64,000 nucleotides of DNA from Trebonia sp963843745 (GTDB taxonomy: Bacteria; Actinomycetota; Actinomycetes; Streptosporangiales; Streptosporangiaceae): the NCBI GenBank assembly GCA_963843745.1, contig CAWJLP010000007.1, positions 1,736,001-1,800,000 on the forward strand, written 5' to 3'. The number at the start of each line of letters is the position of its first letter. The stretch's first letter is position 1. The position numbers were made by a program, and so were the translations under genes. This document shows positions 36,551-44,811 of the stretch, piece after piece. The notes under the pieces were generated by a model. It worked only from the letters and a program-made list of their open reading frames with translations, made no database searches and was not told where the DNA came from.

Positions 36551-37768
36551 ATGACCTGCACCTTGCATGTGGCCTGGGACGAGCGGCTCACGGACTATCA
36601 CTTCGGGCCGGGCCATCCGATGGCACCGGTACGGGTGGAGCTGACGATGCGGCTTGCGCACGAGTTCGGGCTGTGGAGCCAGTCCGGGGTGACCGTGGCC
36701 GTTCCAGCCCTGGCCGCCGACGCGGACCTGGAGCTTGTGCATGACGCGGCGTACGTCGCGGTAGTGGAGGCGGTCAGCCGCTGGGCTGAGCATCCCGATG
36801 CCAGTGAAGGCCTGGAGGGGAGCCAGCTCCGCGTCGCGCGGATGTTCGGGCTGGGCACCGAGGATAACCCGGTCTTTCCCGGCCTGCACGAGGCGTCGGC
36901 GCTGGTTACCGGGGCGACCCTGGCAGCGGCCCGCGCTGTCTGGTCAGGCTCGGCCGGGCACGGGGCCAGCATCGCGGGCGGCATGCATCATGCCATGGCC
37001 GCGCACGCCAGCGGGTTCGGCGTCTACAACGACCCGGCGATCGCGATCGCCTGGCTGCTGGGACACGGCGCCGAACGCATCGCCTACGTGGATATCGACG
37101 CGCACCACGGCGATGGGGTGCAGGCCGCGTTCTACGCCGATCCGCGGGTGCTGACGATCAGCCTCCACGAGCACCCGGAGACCCTGTTCCCGTTCACCGG
37201 CCTGCCCGCCGAGACCGGCGGCCCCGGCGCCGAGGGGTCAGCGGTCAATGTCGCGCTGCCAGCCGGGACCGGCGATGCCAGTTGGCTGCGCGCCTTCCAC
37301 GCGATCGTCCCTCCGCTGCTGCGCCAGTTCGGGCCGCAGGTGCTGGTCAGCCAGCACGGGGCCGACACGCACCGGCTGGATCCCCTGGCCAATCTGGAGC
37401 TGAGCATCGATGCGCAGCGCGTCGCCCATGCCGCGATCCATGCGCTCGCCCACGAAGCGGCCGGCGGACGCTGGCTACTCACCGGCGGCGGGGGGTATGA
37501 GCTGGTCCAGGTGGTACCGCGGACCTGGACCCATCTGCTCGCCGAGGCCGCAGGCCAGCCGATCGCCCCAGGCGCGCAGACGCCCGCCCGGTGGCGGGAG
37601 TACGTCGCGCAGCGAACCGGCCTGACCGCACCGGAGCAGATGACCGAGGGGGCACCGGCCGGGTTCGTGCCGTTCGAGTTCGGCTACGACCCAGCCGATC
37701 CGGTCGACCGGGCGATCATGGCCACCCGCAAGGCAGTCTTCCCCCTGCACGGGCTGATGCCGCCATGA
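36551..37768 (+). CDS. acuC: Histone deacetylase-superfamily protein, AcuC type
   Basis: A 405-residue enzyme. FGPGHPMAPVRVELTMRLAH opens the arginase/deacetylase fold. The active site is intact: GMHHAMAAHASGFGVYND with the His-His pair, AYVDIDAHHGDGVQAAFYAD with the zinc Asp/His, and VSQHGADTHRLDPLANL with the second Asp. GGGGYELVQVVPRTWTHL contains the late GGGGY motif. AcuC proteins deacetylate lysines, notably on acetyl-CoA synthetase; no acs gene is nearby. ATG 36551 begins the domain. It stands alone between remnants. Confidence 0.9.
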   Translation: MTCTLHVAWDERLTDYHFGPGHPMAPVRVELTMRLAHEFGLWSQSGVTVAVPALAADADLELVHDAAYVAVVEAVSRWAEHPDASEGLEGSQLRVARMFGLGTEDNPVFPGLHEASALVTGATLAAARAVWSGSAGHGASIAGGMHHAMAAHASGFGVYNDPAIAIAWLLGHGAERIAYVDIDAHHGDGVQAAFYADPRVLTISLHEHPETLFPFTGLPAETGGPGAEGSAVNVALPAGTGDASWLRAFHAIVPPLLRQFGPQVLVSQHGADTHRLDPLANLELSIDAQRVAHAAIHALAHEAAGGRWLLTGGGGYELVQVVPRTWTHLLAEAAGQPIAPGAQTPARWREYVAQRTGLTAPEQMTEGAPAGFVPFEFGYDPADPVDRAIMATRKAVFPLHGLMPP

Positions 37769-37805
37769 CGGCGATGCCGGTGCGGCCACGCCGTGCAGGC
37801 GGACT

Positions 37806-37988
37806 TCAACGGGCAGCGATGATACCCACAACCGACGCGCCGATCTCCCAGCACGCCCATCCGTCTGTCACACCGACACCGGTCAGGTACCCGATGGTGG
37901 CGGGATCGAAGGTCGCTTCCAGGCCGGAAAAGCGCATGCCGGTCTCAGCGGTCACGGCATCGTCGAAGACGTAACGGTCTTCGGTCAT
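37806..37988 (-). pseudogene. Truncated N-terminus of a SAM methyltransferase
   Basis: A 60-residue frame, MTEDRYVFDDAVTAETGMRF and continuing, resembles the N-terminal segment of class I methyltransferases of the kind that start MTEDRYVFDN. It reaches GWACWEIGASVVGII, where motif I (E-x-G-x-G) should be, but the glycines are altered and the frame stops. The rest of the domain is missing; the convergent acuC gene ends 38 bases away. Probably a 3'-deleted gene. Confidence 0.55.
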
Positions 37989-38031
37989 GCCCCCTGCTGC
38001 CATGTGCTCGCGTTAGCGCCGCTGGTGCCCC

Positions 38032-38367
38032 TCAGGCCGGTTCGCCCGGGGCGCGGTAGGCGGCGGTGGCCGCCGACCCGCCGAGCGCGGTGAGCATCTC
38101 CTCGACGGTGAGCAGCTTCGTGGTGGTCACCGACGAGAACGCGCCGGACGAGGTGACCCTGGTCGTGAGGCCGGTCGACGCGACATCGTCCGGCAGCTCG
38201 GCGACGACATAGACGTCGGATCCGCCCACGCCGTACCAGAAGCCGAGAACGCCGCCGCCCATGCCCTTGAAGATCGGCTCGATCGTCTGGCGGCGGTCCT
38301 CCGGCGCCGCGATCAGCTTCGCGAGCGTCGCTGGTGTCTGGACGAGGTGGTACAGGTAAATGCTCAT
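38032..38367 (-). CDS. GYD-domain-like small protein
   Basis: A 111-residue soluble protein. MSIYLYHLVQTPATLAKLIA, GFWYGVGGSDVYVVAELPDD and LLTVEEMLTALG follow the ferredoxin-like alpha/beta pattern of the GYD family, seen in small proteins of unknown function. GGGGGAG precedes the ATG. It is codirectional with the truncated methyltransferase downstream. The 46-bp palindrome lies upstream of it. Confidence 0.8.
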   Translation of the reverse strand: MSIYLYHLVQTPATLAKLIAAPEDRRQTIEPIFKGMGGGVLGFWYGVGGSDVYVVAELPDDVASTGLTTRVTSSGAFSSVTTTKLLTVEEMLTALGGSAATAAYRAPGEPA

Positions 38368-38502
38368 CTCTTCTCCCCCGGGAAAGATGGCCGAAGCCCA
38401 GGACAGGCCGCCCGGACGTGCCTGACGCTACGGCCCTGGGAGGCAAGTGGCAATAGCGAGCCGCGACACCCCGTCGTTTATATACGAGCACGTTTTTGAA
38501 AG

Positions 38503-38548
38503 ATAGTGGATAGTTAGGCACCTTATAGGGGCCCTAACTATCCACTAT
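38503..38548. repeat. 46-bp palindromic element, copy B
   Basis: Perfect 16-bp arms ATAGTGGATAGTTAGG (38503-38518) and CCTAACTATCCACTAT (38533-38548) enclose a 14-base core. Read on the minus strand it aligns with copy A (26093-26138) without gaps, 36 of 46 positions identical by hand count, including the shared outer ATAGTGGAT and the CTT(T)CAA flank. It lies after the thiE stop and before the GYD gene. Confidence 0.75.
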
Positions 38549-38621
38549 GATCCGCCGCCCTCACGAGAGGACCTGGCATGGCCCTTGTTGGCCTGGTGGC
38601 GGTGCGGGCCGGGGTGGTCCT

Positions 38622-39272
38622 CTAGCCCACGCCCGCCGCCAGCCGTGACGCGAATTCGGCGGCGGCCGCGCCGGGGTCGCCGGCCTCCGTGATCGCGCGC
38701 ACCACCACGACCCGGGAAGCTCCGGCCGCCAGCACGTCGTCCAGCCGGGACAGGCTGATCCCGCCGATCGCGAACCAGGGCCGCGCGATGCCAAGCGACG
38801 CGATGTGCGAGATCAGCGACAGCCGGGTGGCCGACCGGCCAGGCTTGGTCGGCGTGGCCCACACCGGCCCGGTGCAGAAGTAGTCCACGCCGTCCTCGGC
38901 AGCCGCCGCGGTCGCCTGAGGCGTGCTGTGGCTGCTCCGTCCGATCAGCGGCCCCGGCCCGAGGATCCGCCGCGCCACGGGGACCGGCAGGTCGTCTTGC
39001 CCAAGGTGCAGCACGTCGGCCCCCGCCGCGAGCGCGACGTCCGCCCGGTCGTTGACCGCGAGCAGCCGCCCGTGCCGTCGGCAGGCGGCGGCGAACACCT
39101 CGAGCAGCGCCAGCTCCTCGCGGGCTTCAAGGCCCTTCTCCCGGAGCTGGACGATGTCCACCCCGGCGGCGAGCACCGCGTCGAGGAACGAAACCAGGTC
39201 ACCCTGGCGCCGCCGCCCGTCGGTGCACAGGTAGAGCCGCGTGGCCGCCAGCCGCTCACGCACGTCCGTCAT
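38622..39272 (-). CDS. thiE: Thiamine-phosphate synthase
   Basis: A 216-residue TIM barrel. LYLCTDGRRRQGDLVSFLDA, GVDIVQLREKGLEAREEL (QxREK phosphate/pyrophosphate site), LAVNDRADVALAAGADVLHL (NDR motif) and GVDYFCTGPVWATPTKPG (GPxxxTxTK) are all conserved. It joins HMP-pyrophosphate to the thiazole phosphate. It is divergent from the riboswitch-controlled thiOSGD operon across a 36-base gap, so both promoters are compressed into that space. ATG 39272 starts the domain. Confidence 0.95.
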   Translation of the reverse strand: MTDVRERLAATRLYLCTDGRRRQGDLVSFLDAVLAAGVDIVQLREKGLEAREELALLEVFAAACRRHGRLLAVNDRADVALAAGADVLHLGQDDLPVPVARRILGPGPLIGRSSHSTPQATAAAAEDGVDYFCTGPVWATPTKPGRSATRLSLISHIASLGIARPWFAIGGISLSRLDDVLAAGASRVVVVRAITEAGDPGAAAAEFASRLAAGVG

Positions 39273-39308
39273 GGCCCCATCGAACCACGGGTTAAACTGA
39301 CGTGAACA

Positions 39309-39395
39309 ACCACGGGAGCCCAGACGAGGGCTGAGAGGGAGGCGGACGAGCCTCCGACCGTCGAACCTGATCCGGGTAATGCCGGCGAAGGGAGA
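39309..39395 (+). promoter_or_regulatory. TPP (THI-box) riboswitch
   Basis: The conserved blocks are visible: ACGGGAGCCC, then GGGCTGAGAGGG, a variable GGAGG...CCTCC stem, and ACCTGATCCGGGTAATGCCG followed by GCGAAGGGAG. These are the P2-P5 elements of the thiamine-pyrophosphate aptamer. The 3' end overlaps the GGGAG ribosome-binding site of thiO, so TPP binding probably blocks translation initiation. Confidence 0.93.
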
Positions 39396-39399
39396 GAGC

Positions 39400-40524
39400 G
39401 TGGACGCGGATGTGGTCGTCGTCGGCGGCGGGGTGATCGGCACCGCGATCGCCTGGCGCGCCGCCAGCGCGGGACTCTCGGTGACGCTTATCGATCCGGA
39501 TGGCGATGCGGACAAGGCCAGCCTGGTCGCGGCGGGCATGCTCGGCCCCGTGTCGGAAAGCGTGTTCGGCGAGCGCGACCTGCTGGCCCTGAACCTGCTC
39601 TCGGTCGGCCGGTTCCCCGGCTTCAACCAGGAGCTCGAGGACGCTACCGGGCTGACCACCGGGCTGCGCACCGAGGGCACCCTGGCGGTGGCCTACGACA
39701 GCGGCGACCTGGCCGCGCTGCGCCGCCTCACCGAGTTCCGCCACTCGATCGGCCTCAGAGCAGAAGCGCTCGACGCGAAGCAGTGCCGCGCGCTTGAGCC
39801 GTTCCTCGCCCCGGCAACCCGCGGCGGGGTGCTCGCCACCGGCGACCTGTCGGTCGACAACCGGCGCTACCTCGCCGCATTGACAGCCGCCGCGGGGAAC
39901 GCCGGCGTAAAGCACCTCACCGGCACGGTCACCGAGGTAGCGCCCGGGCGCGTTACCGCCCGCCTCGGCCAGGCGCCAGGCACCACCGACATAGAAGCCC
40001 GCGACGTCGTGGTCGCGGCCGGCTTCGCCACCCGCGACCTCGACGGCGTCCCGGACGCGATCCGCCAGGCGGTCCGCCCGGTCAAGGGCCAGCTGCTCCG
40101 CCTCAGGCACCCGGAACACCTGCCGCGCATCGCCACCCGCACCATCCGCGCCACCGTCCAGGGCCGCGACCTCTATATCGTGCCCCGCGCGGACGGCGAG
40201 GTGGTGGTCGGCGCCACCCAGGAGGAACGCGACGACAGGGACGTCACGGCAGGCGCCGTGCACGACCTGCTCCGCGACGCGGTCATCGCGCTGCCGGCGA
40301 TCAGCGAGCTCGTCCTCGCCGAGATCAACGTCGGTCTCCGGCCGGGCAGCAGGGACAACGGCCCCATCGTCGGCCGGGTAACCGAGGGCATGGTCGTCGC
40401 CACCGGCCACTTCCGCAACGGCATCCTGCTGTCCGCGGCGACCGCCGACGCCGTGGCCGCGATCCTGGCCGGCACCGGGCCGGATCCGGCCTGGGCGCCC
40501 TTCGGTCCCGGCAGGCTCGGATGA
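39400..40524 (+). CDS. thiO: Glycine oxidase
   Basis: A 374-residue DAO-family flavoenzyme. DVVVVGGGVIGTAIAWRAAS is the FAD-binding start; GTLAVAYDSGDLAALRRL, VKGQLLRLRHPEHLPRI and VGLRPGSRDNGPIVGRV match ThiO. It oxidises glycine to the imine used for the thiazole ring. I use GTG 39400 because the in-frame ATG at 39379 lies inside the riboswitch and would place the SD after the start. ATGA overlap with thiS. Confidence 0.93.
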   Translation: MDADVVVVGGGVIGTAIAWRAASAGLSVTLIDPDGDADKASLVAAGMLGPVSESVFGERDLLALNLLSVGRFPGFNQELEDATGLTTGLRTEGTLAVAYDSGDLAALRRLTEFRHSIGLRAEALDAKQCRALEPFLAPATRGGVLATGDLSVDNRRYLAALTAAAGNAGVKHLTGTVTEVAPGRVTARLGQAPGTTDIEARDVVVAAGFATRDLDGVPDAIRQAVRPVKGQLLRLRHPEHLPRIATRTIRATVQGRDLYIVPRADGEVVVGATQEERDDRDVTAGAVHDLLRDAVIALPAISELVLAEINVGLRPGSRDNGPIVGRVTEGMVVATGHFRNGILLSAATADAVAAILAGTGPDPAWAPFGPGRLG

Positions 40525-40721
40525 CCGTCACCGTCAACGGCGAGCCCCGCGAGGTCGCCGCGGGCACCACCGTGGCACAGCTCGTCGCCCAGGTAACCGA
40601 CGCCCCGTCCGGCGTCGCGGCGGCCGTCAACGGCGACGTGCTGCCGCGCCGTTCGTGGGCGGACACGCCGCTCGCGGACCGTGATGAGGTCGAAGTCGTC
40701 ACCGCGGTCCAGGGAGGTTAG
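40521..40721 (+). CDS. thiS: Sulfur carrier protein ThiS
   Basis: A 66-residue ubiquitin-fold protein: MTVTVNGEPREVAAGTTVAQ at the start and VEVVTAVQGG at the end, with the terminal Gly-Gly that is adenylated and thiocarboxylated. It supplies sulfur to ThiG. No thiF is seen in the window. It overlaps thiO by four bases and is followed five bases later by thiG. Confidence 0.95.
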   Translation: MTVTVNGEPREVAAGTTVAQLVAQVTDAPSGVAAAVNGDVLPRRSWADTPLADRDEVEVVTAVQGG

Positions 40722-40725
40722 GAAC

Positions 40726-41492
40726 ATGAATGAAGGCTGGAAGCTCGCCGACCGCGAGCTGACCTCCAGGCTGATCGTCGGCACCGGGGGAGCGCAGTCC
40801 CTCGACGTGCTGGGCAAGGCGCTCGCCGCCTCCGGCGCCGAGCTCACCACGGTCGCGATGCGCCGGGTCAGCCCGGCGGGCGACGGCTCCCTGCTCGGCG
40901 CGATCCGGCAGGCCGGCGTCGACGTCCTGCCGAACACCGCCGGCTGCCACACCGCCGCCGAAGCCCTCCTCGTCGCCCGGCTGGCCCGCGAGGCCCTTGG
41001 CACCGACTGGGTGAAGCTGGAGGTCATCGCCGACGACACGACGCTGCTGCCGGACCCGGTCGAGCTGCTCGACGCGGCCCAGCAGCTCGTGGCCGACGGG
41101 TTCACCGTGCTGCCGTACACGAACGACGACCCGGTGCTCGCGCTGCGGCTCGAGGAGGCCGGCTGCGCCGCGGTGATGCCGCTCGGCTCGCCGATCGGAT
41201 CGGGGCTCGGCATCAGGAACCCGCACAACATCGCGATGATCGTCGAGCGGGCCGGCGTACCGGTGATCCTGGACGCGGGGATCGGCACCGCGAGCGACGC
41301 GGCCCTCGCGATGGAGCTCGGCTGCGAGGCCGTGCTCGTCGCGTCGGCGATCACCAGGGCCGCGGACCCGGAGCGGATGGCGGTCGCGATACGGCTGGCG
41401 GTCGAAGCGGGCCGCGCCGCCAGCCAGGCGGGCCGCATCCCGCGCCGCTGGCACGCGGTCGCCTCCAGCCCCATGGCGGGCCAGGTCCTCCC

Positions 41493-41496
<4 letters not shown>
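40726..41496 (+). CDS. thiG: Thiazole synthase
   Basis: A 256-residue TIM barrel. SRLIVGTGGAQSLDVLGKAL, VLPNTAGCHTAAEALLVARL, DWVKLEVIADDTTLLPD with the Schiff-base lysine (VKLE), and MPLGSPIGSGLGIRNPHNIA are diagnostic. It condenses DXP, dehydroglycine and ThiS-thiocarboxylate. Preceded by AGGGAGG. The stop overlaps thiD by four bases. Confidence 0.96.
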
Positions 41497-42294
<798 letters not shown>

Positions 42295-42398
42295 CGCCTG
42301 AGCTGGTTTTCAGCAGACCCCCAGTTCCGCTGCCTACGGTGGCCACTGTTAGGAAACCCATCATGGGGAACAGGGGCGCAAGCATGGAGGCTGGAACC

Positions 42399-43862
42399 GT
42401 GCCGGACAAGGTGAGCATCTCGCACCGGGGCGCGAAGTACGAGATCGGACGGGGAAAGCGCTATTACGGCATCTGGGTAGCTGGCGCGCCGGAGTCCGAC
42501 CCGGTCGACCGGTGGCCGGAAACCCGCGAGGGCTGGGAGCAGGCCTGGGGGCGGTTCGTCGCGATCGAGAAGCCCGAGACGATCGCCCCGGTCCAGAAGA
42601 CGCCGCGCGCCGGGTTCAAGCTGCCCAGGATGACCGCTCCAGCGGCGCTGCGCCCGCGCGGGAGCGGACCCGCCTGGACGGCGGCCGGCGCGGGCCTGCT
42701 CGGCCTGGGCGTACTGCTCGGGCTGATCGGGCTGTTCCCCAGTTACACCGGGACGCACAGCCTCGCCGCGCAGACCGAACAGCTGGTGCCGCACCTGCTC
42801 TACCTCCTGACGTGGGCGGTAAGCGCCGTGCTGGTCGCGGGCGGGCTCAGGGCACGGTCCGGCGGCGCGCGCATCGGGGCGCTGCTCGGCGCCGGGCTGA
42901 GCGCGGTGACGTTCGGGCTGTTCTTCGCGGATCTCGGCCAGGTGATCGCGTACGGCGGCCTCGGGGCCGGCCTGGTGCTGAGCCTGCTCGGCTGGCTCGC
43001 GTGCGCCGCCGGCTCGGTGGCCGCGCTCATCGCGCCGTCGCGCGCCGTCGCCGCGGCGCCAGGCAGCGCCGCGCCCGGCAACCCGCCCGGCCGGGGCGGC
43101 TGGGGCGCTCCGTCGCGGCCGCGCGCCACGGACGCGGGCCCGATCGCGCTGCTACTGCTCGCGGCGGTCGGCACGATGGCCGCCTTCGTGCCCTCATGGG
43201 ACACCTACACGCTGACCCAGGCCTCGACCGGGGCCTCGCAGACCGTCACGGCGGGCAACGCGTTCGCGAGCCCGGCCCCGGTGATCGCGGGGAACGTCGC
43301 CGTCATCGTCGCGGTCATCGGGGTGGCGGTGCTCGCCGCCCTGTGGCGCCCGGCACGGCAGGGCGCGGCGCTGCTCGCTGGCGCGATAGTGCCGCTGGCC
43401 GCGCAGGCGATATCCGCGCTTAGTCAGGCGAGCGAGCCCGCGACGCCGGCGATGTTCGGCATCTCGCAGAGCCAGGCCGCCGGGCTGACGATCAGCTCCG
43501 GTCTCACGCCGATTTTCTGGGTCTACTGTGTGTTTGTTATATCCCTGCTCGTATCGTGTGCGTGGATGCTGACCGCCCCGCAGTATCAGGCAATGCAGGC
43601 CGCGCCGCTGCACCCCGCTCCCGGTCATGTCCCGCCGGCGCAAAGCGCCGGCACCGGCGACGCCGGCGATAGCGGAGCCGAAGTCGGCGATAGCGGAGCC
43701 GAAGCCGGCGATAGCGGAGCCGACGCCGCCTATAGCGGAGCTGGCGCCAGCGATACCGCCGCGGAAGCGCGTGATAGCGAAGCCGGAGCCGACGATAACA
43801 AGGCTAGCCATGATGGCGATACCAACGGCGGCGAAGACCGCGAGGAATCGACATACGCCTGA
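42399..43862 (+). CDS. Multispan membrane protein with a cytosolic N-terminal module and heptad-repeat tail
   Basis: A 487-residue protein. The N-terminal about 60 residues (VSISHRGAKYEIGRGKRYYG, then WPETREGWEQAWGRFVAIE) form a small soluble module found in actinobacterial membrane proteins. About eight helices follow, from AGAGLLGLGVLLGLIGLF to FWVYCVFVISLLVSCAWML. The C-terminal 70 residues are Ala/Gly/Asp/Ser/Glu-rich and contain degenerating GDSGAEA heptads. I use GTG 42399 because GGAGG lies 8 bases upstream; ATG 42384 is an alternative. Function unknown. Confidence 0.75.
   Translation: MPDKVSISHRGAKYEIGRGKRYYGIWVAGAPESDPVDRWPETREGWEQAWGRFVAIEKPETIAPVQKTPRAGFKLPRMTAPAALRPRGSGPAWTAAGAGLLGLGVLLGLIGLFPSYTGTHSLAAQTEQLVPHLLYLLTWAVSAVLVAGGLRARSGGARIGALLGAGLSAVTFGLFFADLGQVIAYGGLGAGLVLSLLGWLACAAGSVAALIAPSRAVAAAPGSAAPGNPPGRGGWGAPSRPRATDAGPIALLLLAAVGTMAAFVPSWDTYTLTQASTGASQTVTAGNAFASPAPVIAGNVAVIVAVIGVAVLAALWRPARQGAALLAGAIVPLAAQAISALSQASEPATPAMFGISQSQAAGLTISSGLTPIFWVYCVFVISLLVSCAWMLTAPQYQAMQAAPLHPAPGHVPPAQSAGTGDAGDSGAEVGDSGAEAGDSGADAAYSGAGASDTAAEARDSEAGADDNKASHDGDTNGGEDREESTYA
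43665..43811 (+). repeat. 21-bp tandem repeat encoding GDSGAEA heptads
   Basis: Units of 21 bp start at 43665, 43686 and 43707 nearly identical (GGCGATAGCGGAGCCGA plus four bases), then four increasingly diverged units to about 43811. All are in frame, so copy number can vary without a frameshift. Confidence 0.8.
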
Positions 43863-43895
43863 GCGCGCGCGTGGTGTCCCATCCTGCGGAACAAA

Positions 43896-43929
43896 TAACG
43901 CCCCCCGGCTGCCTCGCCGGGGGGCGTTA
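43896..43929. terminator. Bidirectional hairpin between convergent genes
   Basis: TAACGCCCCCCGGC (43896-43909) pairs exactly with GCCGGGGGGCGTTA (43916-43929), loop of six. It lies between the membrane-protein gene and lsr2, whose stop codons face each other. Confidence 0.8.
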
Positions 43930-43980
43930 CGCTGAATGTGGTCGCGGGTCGCGGGGAAACTAGATATTTCTGCGGACGTG

Positions 43981-44328
43981 CTACTTACCGGTCGCCGCCT
44001 GGTACTTGGCGACGAGGTCCGCCGGCACCCGGCCGCGGTCCTTAATGTCATAACCCTGCTCGCGCGCCCAGGTCCTGATCTCGGTGGTGTTGAGCGCGGA
44101 GCCAGCTCCCCTGCTGGTCCTGCCCGGAGCGCGGCCAGCGCGACGAGCGCTGCCACCCACCTTGCGGGCGTGGGTGACGTACTTGCCGATAGCGGAGCGC
44201 AGCTCCTCCGAGTGCTTCGCGTTGAGGTCGATCTCGTATTCCGTGCCGTCTAGCGCAAAGCGCACCGTGCCTTCGGCTGCCCCGCCGTCGATGTCGTCGA
44301 TGAAGAGCGTCTGAATCTTCTGGGCCAC
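43981..44328 (-). CDS. lsr2: Lsr2 nucleoid-associated protein
   Basis: A 115-residue Lsr2. MAQKIQTLFIDDIDGGAAEG is the N-terminal dimerisation start, TVRFALDGTEYEIDLNAKHS continues it, a basic linker (RRAGRAPGRTSRG) follows, and the C-terminal DNA-binding domain ends NTTEIRTWAREQGYDIKDRG-RVPADLVAKY with the RGR AT-hook-like motif that binds the minor groove. It bridges and silences AT-rich DNA. The gene is alone, with a stretch of lower-GC DNA upstream. Confidence 0.97.
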   Translation of the reverse strand: MAQKIQTLFIDDIDGGAAEGTVRFALDGTEYEIDLNAKHSEELRSAIGKYVTHARKVGGSARRAGRAPGRTSRGAGSALNTTEIRTWAREQGYDIKDRGRVPADLVAKYQAATGK

Positions 44329-44811
44329 TTGGATTTCCGCCTTTCGTGGTATCGACAGTCATCATAATCGATGACCGCAGTGTTACCGGCGCCGGACCCA
44401 CCCCGTCCCAACGCACCGACAGCAATTGCCGGAGGCCGCACCCGGGTTGCTGGCGCTATTGTGCCGCGCATAGCAGACGCAATCTTATCCGACCCACCCC
44501 TTTGCGATGTGACATTTACGGCAATCTGGGCGAGTCGCGGGGTGTCGCGATCGCTATGCGAGACCCGGGTTTTCACGCATCACACCCCCTTAACGACACA
44601 GCGGCTGGACCGTGTCCGTCGTTACCGCAAAGAGGTTAGATGCGTCCCGGATTACAGGTGCTACCCATCTCATTACGAGACAACCGCGCGTACGTGGCCG
44701 GTGTTCACCGTTTGGCCGTCGAGAGTTCCGGCATCGGCGGTGGCGGCGGCGCGAGCGCTCGCCTACGGTGCTGGCTAAATATTCGCATCGCACGGATAGG
44801 CAGGGGTTTCC
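44329..44811. other. 483-base intergenic region upstream of lsr2 and a pseudogene
   Basis: No gene is supported. It must contain the lsr2 promoter on its left side. TAACGAC (44591-44597) and GTCGTTA (44618-44624) form an inverted repeat around a GC-rich loop. The base composition is lower in GC than the surroundings near 44340-44530. Confidence 0.5.

Noticed and set aside
36346..36744. 133-codon plus-strand frame before and into acuC
   Set aside because: It overlaps the true acuC start in another frame and has no motif or ribosome-binding site.
39379..39399. Earlier ATG start for thiO
   Set aside because: It lies inside the conserved 3' part of the TPP aptamer and ahead of the ribosome-binding site.
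43665..43811. 21-bp repeats considered as a CRISPR-like array
   Set aside because: Units are contiguous without spacers and in frame in a membrane-protein tail.
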